Of a stretch of 10,535 bases of DNA, positions 1 through 5,108 are shown piece by piece (the first letter of the stretch is position 1; every line of letters starts with the position of its first letter). The notes under the pieces were generated by a model. That model was not told where the DNA came from. It worked only from the letters and a program-made list of their open reading frames with translations, and ran no database searches. Position numbers and translations under genes: made by a program. This DNA comes from Chlamydiota bacterium (GTDB lineage: Bacteria; Auribacterota; UBA3054; B51-G9), in the NCBI GenBank assembly GCA_030596365.1, contig JAUVKG010000058.1:1-10535 (forward strand), given 5' to 3'.

Positions 1-44
1 TGAAAATTCGATATTGGAACTTCATTTTGTTATTAAAATATAAG

Positions 45-79
45 TCTCAACTTCGAACTCTCAATTCTCAATTTTCAAG
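45..79. repeat. Degenerate 7-bp tandem repeat, TCTCAAT type
   Basis: Five consecutive 7-base units can be read: tctcaac, ttcgaac, tctcaat, tctcaat, tttcaag. Only the middle two are identical, so the array is decayed or weakly conserved. It has the same 7-bp period as the other heptamer arrays in this window but a different sequence. No gene is seen between 1 and 130. Confidence 0.5.
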
Positions 80-117
80 TTTAATAAAGTCTAAATTTCG
101 ACCGAAACTCTCCGGGC

Positions 118-145
118 TACCGATTACAGATTACGGGCCACAACC
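118..145. repeat. Left remnant of the (C/T)ACGGA(T/C) heptamer array
   Basis: Four degenerate 7-base units (taccgat, tacagat, tacgggc, cacaacc) abut the left inverted repeat of the recombinase element. They belong to the same family, in the same orientation, as the four units at 2014-2041 and the 15 units at 4913-5017. The last codons and the stop codon of the recombinase gene lie in these units. Confidence 0.55.
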
Positions 146-1864
146 CACTGTACACAAAGTGCGTTTTTCAACCGGAGCCGCGAACTCGATTGTTATAGCT
201 TTGGCTGTAATTATAACGCTCTTTATTAGTTGTTCGATTATTGATCTTTTTGTAAAAAAATCTATGTTGTTTAATTGTATTTTTATTGTTTTAGAGAAAT
301 TGTTGAAAGAAGATAATATTTGTTCTATTTCTTTTTCTTTTAAATGCTCTTTACTGTTTTTTCCTATTTGTTGATCTATTATATAAACTTTGTCTTTCAA
401 AATTTTATATTGTTTTTTATGCTCAACTTCATCTATCATTCCGCGGATAAATAAAGAATTTACGCGTTTTATGCTCTCGGCTACCTTCTGTTTCTTTTTC
501 TCCAAAACCGACAATCCTTTAGATGCTCGCGGAACTATTTTACCGGAATATTGCTTATAATATTTCTTAAGGTTTTCCGGCTTCTTTATCATCTTTATCA
601 ATTCTTCCCATACAAGTTTATCAAGTTCTTCAACAGAGATTTTAACATCATTTTTACAAACAGGTTTTCCGCTATCAGTGGCATTACACTTTTGCGTATA
701 TGTACAAAAATATTTCATTGTTCGACCATTAGCAGACATACGCCGATTGCATGCCGGACATTTTACCAATCCGGTAAGCAGATAATCTTTTTTAGTTCTT
801 CGAGCCGAATTTTTTTTGTTATGCTCAAATCTTTCCTGTGCAAGTTCAAAAATTTCTTCGTCAATTATTGCCGGACACGAAAAAGGTATCCAATCTTCAC
901 GCGGTCGAATTTGTTTTCCGCTTTTGGAATATTTGCGATAAACTTTTTCCAGCGGTCTGTCTTTTGGCAAAACACATTTAATTCTATTGGCATAACCTGT
1001 TCCGGTATACATCGTATTTTGCAGGATTTGATGCATACTGGAGCCGTGCCATGTATTTCCGCGTGCTGTTCTTATTCCGGCTTCATTAAGTCGAGTGGCA
1101 ATGCCTCGCAAAGATATTTTTTCGGATGTGTACCATTCATACATTTTACGAACAATTTCTGCTTCTTCTTTTATAATCTCATAATGAGCTGGAACTTCGC
1201 TGGATTTTGTAAAATATTTATAGCCAAAAGTTCGATGACCACTTACAATTACTCCTTCAAGCATTTTGTGCATTTTCCCGCGCCGCGTACGTTCGGATAT
1301 TTTAGTACGCTCATATTCAGCTATAACTCCTTGCATCTGAAGCAAAAGATGTTCATCGGGTGTTTTACCTATTGGATGTCGAATAAATTCAATAGGGCAA
1401 TTAAATTTTTCAAATTCTTCTATCAGAATTACCTGATAAACATAACTTCGCGCTAATCTGTCAGGATCATATATAAAAACTTTTTCGTATTCATATGCTG
1501 CAATTGCATCACGAAGCTTATCGAGCGATGGCCGCGTCAATGTGCTGCCGGAAAATCCTTCATCTACATAAACGTGTTCTGGCACCACTTTTATTTTTTT
1601 GTCGGCTAAATGGTCTTGTATAGCTTTTATTTGACTCTTAACAGTATCTTCTTTTTCCTGATTCGCTGTAGAAACACGAGCATAAATGGCTATTCTTTGT
1701 CGTTCTGCATTCCCGGTAGATCTGGTTGTGTTTCCTGTGGCTTCGCTAATTTTGTTGATTCTACAATTACCGTTTGGTTTAAAAGAAGATTGTATATACT
1801 TGTTAGTTTTATTTCCAGATTTCGGTCCGGAAAAAGTTTTTTTTATTTTAAGTTTTTTATTCAT
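131..1864 (-). CDS. Large serine recombinase (resolvase/invertase superfamily)
   Basis: This 577-residue site-specific recombinase is expected to cut and rejoin DNA through a serine-DNA intermediate. The catalytic domain starts near residue 57: RIAIYARVST carries the nucleophile Ser65, DRLAR is at 135-139 and EYERTKISERTRRG is at 183-196. The Recombinase domain follows (GHRTFGYKY at 209-217). A zinc ribbon comes next, with C369-x2-C372 and further cysteines at 387, 393 and 403, and then a lysine-rich coiled coil at about 452-515, as in TnpX/TndX-type and phage integrases. Two features are odd. About 55 basic residues precede the catalytic domain. The last four sense codons and the stop run through the inverted repeat into flanking heptamer DNA. 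No strong Shine-Dalgarno precedes the ATG; upstream is AAAGAAA. The gene is the only one inside the element. It looks intact, but activity is not proven. The family assignment is firm; the integrase, transposase or invertase role is open. Confidence 0.93.
   Translation of the reverse strand: MNKKLKIKKTFSGPKSGNKTNKYIQSSFKPNGNCRINKISEATGNTTRSTGNAERQRIAIYARVSTANQEKEDTVKSQIKAIQDHLADKKIKVVPEHVYVDEGFSGSTLTRPSLDKLRDAIAAYEYEKVFIYDPDRLARSYVYQVILIEEFEKFNCPIEFIRHPIGKTPDEHLLLQMQGVIAEYERTKISERTRRGKMHKMLEGVIVSGHRTFGYKYFTKSSEVPAHYEIIKEEAEIVRKMYEWYTSEKISLRGIATRLNEAGIRTARGNTWHGSSMHQILQNTMYTGTGYANRIKCVLPKDRPLEKVYRKYSKSGKQIRPREDWIPFSCPAIIDEEIFELAQERFEHNKKNSARRTKKDYLLTGLVKCPACNRRMSANGRTMKYFCTYTQKCNATDSGKPVCKNDVKISVEELDKLVWEELIKMIKKPENLKKYYKQYSGKIVPRASKGLSVLEKKKQKVAESIKRVNSLFIRGMIDEVEHKKQYKILKDKVYIIDQQIGKNSKEHLKEKEIEQILSSFNNFSKTIKIQLNNIDFFTKRSIIEQLIKSVIITAKAITIEFAAPVEKRTLCTVGCGP
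142..160 (+). repeat. Left copy of the 19-bp inverted repeat
   Basis: The sequence aacccactgtacacaaagt is the exact reverse complement of 1996-2014. The next outer base (141) does not pair, and inward pairing fails at once. It contains the palindrome TGTACA. It overlaps the 3' end of the recombinase gene, encoding the residues around C571-T572-V573-G574. Confidence 0.85.
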
Positions 1865-1893
1865 TTTCTTTATAATTATTTACTGTTTAAAAG

Positions 1894-1922
1894 ATTATAC
1901 TTTTTTAAAACAATAAAATCAA
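1894..1922 (-). promoter_or_regulatory. Putative sigma70 promoter of the recombinase gene
   Basis: Read on the minus strand, TTGATT (1917-1922) and a perfect TATAAT (1894-1899) are separated by 17 bases. Transcription would start near 1887, giving a leader of about 23 nt before the ATG at 1864. The promoter lies inside the inverted repeats, so the element carries its own expression signal. Confidence 0.6.
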
Positions 1923-1940
1923 TAAAGAACAACTTTTTTT

Positions 1941-1981
1941 GGAATAAAACCTGTACAAACTGTGTATTCATAGGTTATTCC
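1941..1981. promoter_or_regulatory. 41-bp imperfect dyad upstream of the recombinase promoter
   Basis: Arms GGAATAAAACC (1941-1951) and GGTTATTCC (1973-1981) are complementary except for two extra A residues in the left arm. The spacer holds CTGTACAAACTGTG (1951-1964), which resembles the CTGTACACAAAGTG at the left end of the element. It lies 18 bp upstream of the -35 box. Its length and dyad form suit a recombinase binding site, an internal attachment site or an operator; which one is inference. Confidence 0.4.
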
Positions 1982-1995
1982 ATAAATCAAAAGGT

Positions 1996-2014
1996 ACTTT
2001 GTGTACAGTGGGTT
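1996..2014 (-). repeat. Right copy of the 19-bp inverted repeat
   Basis: The sequence actttgtgtacagtgggtt is the perfect reverse complement of 142-160. It is followed directly by heptamer units on the same strand. The final base is shared with the first heptamer unit. Confidence 0.85.
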
Positions 2015-2041
2015 ACGGACCACGGATTACGGACCACGGCT
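2014..2041. repeat. Right remnant of the (C/T)ACGGA(T/C) heptamer array
   Basis: Four 7-base units (tacggac, cacggat, tacggac, cacggct) follow the right inverted repeat and end seven bases before the stop codon of the glycosyltransferase gene. Together with 118-145 they look like one array split by the recombinase element. Confidence 0.7.
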
Positions 2042-2047
2042 CCTGGG

Positions 2048-4498
2048 TTACTGTAGTTTTTGTTTCATTCTTGTTATATGCGTGCTTATTGAATTTCTTT
2101 CTGCCGGTGTGGTTACATATTTTTCTGCATTTTGAAAAGCTGAAAGAGTTTCCTTCAAATGTCCTTTTTTCTCTCGCGCGGCGCCGAGATAAACGTATGT
2201 TTTGAACAGCCAGTTTGTCTGAAGCCTTTTTTCGGTGTTTAAGTAATCAACTAATTCTTTATACAATCTTATCGCTGTATTAACCCTACCGATATTTTCC
2301 TGAATTAACGCACTATTGAACTCTGCTTCAATAAACCTTTTACCGGATTTCATCTGCATTATTTTACTCGCTTTCGTGTTCCATTCAATAGCTTCTAACG
2401 GCTGTGGAGGAACCAATTTGGTAAAACATATTTCCGCGATTTGTCGGCATATAATCGCGTTTGAAGGAGCAATCTCATAAGCGTTAAGATAATTCGTGTA
2501 TGCCGCGCCCGGATAACCGGTTTTCAAATTTTTAACTGCCGCCCGTGTGAAACCTGAAACTTCGCGATCATTAATCATTTGCGGTGAACCGTATTTTTTC
2601 ATAAGGTCATCCGCTTTATTTTGTAATCCTGCGCAATCATAAGTTTCAATCATTTCATTAACCACAGATGGTTTATGATTTATAGCTGCATTATTAAAGA
2701 ATTCTTCATACTGCGGAATGGCTTCTTTATAATGTTTATGATCTTTAAGGAATCTTGCGAATTCGAGATTAATCCAGATATCTTTTTTAAAACCGATACT
2801 TAAGCCTCTTTTATAATATTTTTTAGCGTTTTTGACATCGTGCTTTTTTGCCGCGAGACGTGCTTGACCGTAGTATTTATACTGATGCATTGTAATTACG
2901 GCGTAAGCGTCCATTTTGTTTGAAAACGGCTGTGAAGCGTTTATTAATTCACCCCAATCAAGTAATTTCTTAGATTTAAAAAGATAGATTGACGGATAAA
3001 AAGAATCGATTTCAGTTATCTCAAAATCATTCTCTACATCTTTTAACTTTATCCGTAACTTTCGTGTGTCAACTACAATCCATAATCGCCTTTTATCCTC
3101 AAATGCTATCTTCGGTAATTCTTCAAGACCTACATATTGCCAGTTTCTTCTTTCTCCAAGGTAACGATTAAGATTCCACCTGAATGCAACATCAAGCTGA
3201 CTTGTTATCAAATGCTTTTCATCATAATTACGTCTTATTTTTTTTGCAACAGTGCGCCAGGGAGATTTTTCCATTTTAAGAATGGAAATTGTTGCCGGAA
3301 ATTCCACGGCAACAGCCGAAGCAGTACCTATTAAAACTAATAAAAAGATTAAAAAATTACGGTTCGATTCTTTGCGGAGAAAAGGAATTATTTTACAGGG
3401 AATCCATGATAACCAATACGATATATGTACTATTCCCGCTCCGAGAGCAATTACAAAAAATGGGAATGCCTGAGAAACGTATCGTGATTTGAAAAGTACA
3501 TTTGATTTTTCAGAAAACATGAATGACAAAACAACTGGATAAACCAAAAGCATTGCAATTGCGGTTAAAGAAAAAGGCAATTCTTTAAGCTTTCTCGGAA
3601 TAATACCGGCGCAAATCAATAAAAGGAAAAACCAAACTCCGGGCAGCCGACCTTTCGGCTTGGCGGAGAAATCAATAAATACCGTTTTTAATGATTGTAA
3701 TAAATCGAATGTCCCTTTGCCGCCCTGTTCCCATTCCTGATGATTTCTCAAATCACCTGCGAGATAAGTGTTATAAAAAGGGTAGAACGCTGCAGCGGCG
3801 GCAGTAATAATAATTGTCCATTTCAAAATATCAGGCCAATTTTTTACATTAATAATTTTCCAAAACAAAGATTTAGTTTTGCATTGCGTGCCGGATTGAT
3901 TTTTTCGGTTTTCATACCAACCGACAGCAGAAAAACTTAAAACATAAATTCCTGAGAAAACAAGTGTTATACTTGCAAAAATATTCGTGTATAAATTCAT
4001 TGCCGCAAGCAATAAACATAAAAGCCACATTAGCAATGAGCGTGAACGCAAAGCAATATCCAGCGCAAGAAAAAAAGCTGCAGCAAGCAACATCATCAAA
4101 CCGTACATTCGTACTTCCTGGGCGTAATAAATGTGGAAACTGCTGAACGCGAGCCAACCGCTTGTCGCCAATAGGCCGGGCAAAGAGAAAAGCCGCATTG
4201 ACCAAATCCATATCAACATACAAAATAAAATCGCGTAAAGAAGATAGGGGAGTCGTACAAGTTGCGGCGAGGGAAATGCATTCCTGAATTTCCAGAGAAT
4301 GAGATGATCTAAAGGAGGTTGAGCATGACCGGCAGCTTCTTTTACAACCTTTTGAATATCGTAGCCGGGCAGCGTATCATAAAGATGTTCAACCTCATCA
4401 AGCCATAACGGTTTATTAACAAATCCATATGATCGAAGTCCTGTGCTTACGATAAAAACAGATAAAATAATTGAGAGTGCTGCAATATATTTCCACAT
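2048..4498 (-). CDS. GT39/ArnT-like membrane glycosyltransferase with C-terminal TPR domain
   Basis: This 816-residue polytopic membrane protein is predicted to transfer a sugar from a polyprenyl-phosphate donor on the outer face of the inner membrane. Residues 1-400 hold many hydrophobic helices. LWLDEVEHLY (31-40) carries the acidic pair Asp34-Glu35 in the first loop, as in PMT/ArnT enzymes. HAQPPLDHL (58-66), YYAQEVRMY (124-132) and RYVSQAFPFF (339-348) match motifs common in this superfamily. Residues about 410-530 form a soluble linking domain. Residues about 535-810 are TPR-like helical repeats, for example KNAKKYYKRGLSIG and KEAIPQYEEFF, and probably bind a partner or the acceptor. No Shine-Dalgarno is evident before the ATG. 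The 3' end stops seven bases after the heptamer remnant beside the recombinase element. Donor and acceptor are unknown. The family is confident; the substrate is not. Confidence 0.85.
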   Translation of the reverse strand: MWKYIAALSIILSVFIVSTGLRSYGFVNKPLWLDEVEHLYDTLPGYDIQKVVKEAAGHAQPPLDHLILWKFRNAFPSPQLVRLPYLLYAILFCMLIWIWSMRLFSLPGLLATSGWLAFSSFHIYYAQEVRMYGLMMLLAAAFFLALDIALRSRSLLMWLLCLLLAAMNLYTNIFASITLVFSGIYVLSFSAVGWYENRKNQSGTQCKTKSLFWKIINVKNWPDILKWTIIITAAAAAFYPFYNTYLAGDLRNHQEWEQGGKGTFDLLQSLKTVFIDFSAKPKGRLPGVWFFLLLICAGIIPRKLKELPFSLTAIAMLLVYPVVLSFMFSEKSNVLFKSRYVSQAFPFFVIALGAGIVHISYWLSWIPCKIIPFLRKESNRNFLIFLLVLIGTASAVAVEFPATISILKMEKSPWRTVAKKIRRNYDEKHLITSQLDVAFRWNLNRYLGERRNWQYVGLEELPKIAFEDKRRLWIVVDTRKLRIKLKDVENDFEITEIDSFYPSIYLFKSKKLLDWGELINASQPFSNKMDAYAVITMHQYKYYGQARLAAKKHDVKNAKKYYKRGLSIGFKKDIWINLEFARFLKDHKHYKEAIPQYEEFFNNAAINHKPSVVNEMIETYDCAGLQNKADDLMKKYGSPQMINDREVSGFTRAAVKNLKTGYPGAAYTNYLNAYEIAPSNAIICRQIAEICFTKLVPPQPLEAIEWNTKASKIMQMKSGKRFIEAEFNSALIQENIGRVNTAIRLYKELVDYLNTEKRLQTNWLFKTYVYLGAAREKKGHLKETLSAFQNAEKYVTTPAERNSISTHITRMKQKLQ

Positions 4499-4540
4499 TG
4501 ATAAATATCAGGTGTCGAATTAATTTTTAAATCTTTTATC

Positions 4541-4580
4541 CATGCCCCAAGGCATGAACGCAGGATTTAAAGAATCCTGC
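4541..4580. repeat. Two adjacent perfect hairpins
   Basis: CATGCC-ccaa-GGCATG (4541-4556) is a 6-bp stem. GCAGGATT-taaag-AATCCTGC (4560-4580) is an 8-bp stem with a 5-nt loop. They sit in the probable 5' leader of the glycosyltransferase gene and lack a following T-run, so they look like REP-type elements or leader structures rather than an intrinsic terminator. Confidence 0.6.
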
Positions 4581-4640
4581 CATCCAAAATAGGCACCGTC
4601 CAAAAAAAACGGGGTTTTCGGTCAGACAATATAGTATAAG

Positions 4641-4669
4641 ATTATATCATTTAATAAATATTGCCGCAA
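4641..4669 (-). promoter_or_regulatory. Candidate promoter for the glycosyltransferase gene
   Basis: On the minus strand a perfect TATAAT (4641-4646) lies 17 bp from TTGCGG (4664-4669), a weak -35. Transcription would start near 4634, leaving a leader of about 135 nt that holds the paired hairpins. The 13 bases gattatatcattt at 4640-4652 recur exactly at 9695-9707 around the lipoprotein promoter -10. Confidence 0.4.
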
Positions 4670-4675
4670 TCGGTT

Positions 4676-4714
4676 AATTGAAATTCACCCCGTGATACGG
4701 GGCGGATTTCAATT
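4676..4714. repeat. Long REP-like hairpin with GAAAT...CCCCG arms
   Basis: The outer stem pairs aattgaaat (4676-4684) with atttcaatt (4706-4714). It continues through a T-G wobble and a C-G pair, one A-C mismatch, then CCCCGT with ACGGGG around a GAT loop. Such a 39-nt near-complete palindrome is unlikely by chance. It resembles the hairpin at 7713-7741 in layout: a GAAATT shoulder and a CCCG clamp. Confidence 0.7.
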
Positions 4715-4802
4715 ATGGTGTTGGGTCAGCCGGTTTCATGCGCCAGGTGTCGGTAAAGTAGCATAAGCACGTGACCGGCGTATGCCTGGTTCTTGCTTAT
4801 GG
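4715..4802. other. Structured non-coding segment with nested inverted repeats
   Basis: No ORF is present. CATAAGCA (4762-4769) pairs with TGCTTATG (4794-4801). CCAGG (4743-4747) pairs with CCTGG (4785-4789), and CGGT (4751-4754) with ACCG (4774-4777). These two sets are partly mutually exclusive. The segment could be a further REP-like element or a small structured RNA; no known RNA family was recognised. Confidence 0.35.
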
Positions 4803-4816
4803 TTTATTGGAATAAT

Positions 4817-4837
4817 GGACAGGGGACGGAGGACGGA
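4817..4837. repeat. Short 7-bp tandem repeat, GGACGGA type
   Basis: Three units are seen: ggacagg, ggacgga, ggacgga. They are preceded by the 14-mer attggaataatgga (4806-4819), which also occurs at 9121-9134. The period is again 7. Confidence 0.5.
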
Positions 4838-4844
4838 AGTAAGC

Positions 4845-4860
4845 CGCACTTCCAAGTGCG
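4845..4860. repeat. Short perfect palindrome CGCACTTCCAAGTGCG
   Basis: CGCACTT and AAGTGCG are separated by only CC, so a physical hairpin would use about six pairs with a four-base loop. It lies between two heptamer arrays. It is likely a repeat-associated palindrome. Confidence 0.5.
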
Positions 4861-4885
4861 AGCAGCTTGCCCAGCCACAGGCGGG

Positions 4886-4906
4886 GTTATTAGTTATTAG
4901 TTAATA
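4886..4906. repeat. Short 7-bp tandem repeat, GTTATTA type
   Basis: Three units are seen: gttatta, gttatta, gttaata. After one intervening spacer unit the sequence passes straight into the CACGGAT array at 4913, close to the same 7-base phase. Confidence 0.55.
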
Positions 4907-4912
4907 GTGAGT

Positions 4913-5017
4913 CACGGACCACGGACCACGGATCACGGATCACGGATCACGAACCACGGATCACGAACCACTGATCACGGATTACGGATTACGGATTACG
5001 GATCACGGATTACGGAT
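4913..5017. repeat. 15-copy heptamer array, consensus (C/T)ACGGA(T/C)
   Basis: Fifteen uninterrupted 7-bp units were read base by base. The commonest forms are cacggat and tacggat, with variants cacggac, cacgaac and cactgat. No unit gains or loses a base, so the 105-bp stretch keeps strict phase. It ends 18 bp before the -35 box of the GH116 promoter. The same unit flanks the recombinase element at 118-145 and 2014-2041. Confidence 0.92.
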
Positions 5018-5034
5018 TACAGTCCCGCCCCGTC

Positions 5035-5063
5035 TTGACAAATCAAAATGTTTTAACTAAAAT
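5035..5063 (+). promoter_or_regulatory. Strong sigma70-type promoter for the GH116 gene
   Basis: A perfect TTGACA (5035-5040), a 17-bp spacer and TAAAAT (5058-5063, five of six to TATAAT) face the GH116 gene. The start point would be near 5070, about 39 nt before the ATG. The heptamer array lies immediately upstream and could influence activity, for example through bendability or protein binding. That is conjecture. Confidence 0.7.
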
Positions 5064-5108
5064 TTTCACATTACATTTATTATAGAATAACTAACTAGTG
5101 AGATCATT

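Larger units (their letters stand above)
142..2014. mobile_element. Single-gene serine recombinase element bounded by 19-bp inverted repeats
   Basis: A 1.87-kb unit contains one large serine recombinase gene and its promoter region. It is bounded by a perfect 19-bp inverted repeat (142-160 and 1996-2014). Outside both ends lie 7-bp repeats of one family and one orientation, as if the unit had been inserted into a continuous heptamer array. Removing 146-2013 would restore the 7-bp phase exactly. Removing the symmetric core 146-2010 would leave three extra bases. No clear target-site duplication is visible. Large serine recombinases usually leave direct attL/attR sites rather than terminal inverted repeats, so an invertible segment is an alternative reading. 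The boundaries are inferred. Confidence 0.55.

Noticed and set aside
551..1456. 301-codon open frame on the plus strand opposite the recombinase
   Set aside because: It is antisense to clear recombinase motifs, and its product is Phe/Ser/Cys-rich with no recognisable domain, typical of a shadow frame.
1999..2205. 68-codon plus-strand frame starting in the right inverted repeat
   Set aside because: It begins at TTG, is built from heptamer repeat translation (GPRITDHG) and then antisense to the glycosyltransferase gene. It is not a gene in this orientation, though it matters for the inversion idea.
4592..4628. A-run/GGGG/T-run between 4600 and 4620 as a terminator
   Set aside because: AAAAC-GGG-GTTTT gives only a weak stem and the A and T runs are short; not convincing on either strand.
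4913..5017. Possible CRISPR array
   Set aside because: The units are contiguous 7-mers without spacers, and no cas genes are nearby.
4913..5017. Possible iteron-type replication origin
   Set aside because: Seven-base direct repeats are too short and no Rep, DnaA-box cluster or partition gene is near. The same unit also occurs beside the recombinase element.
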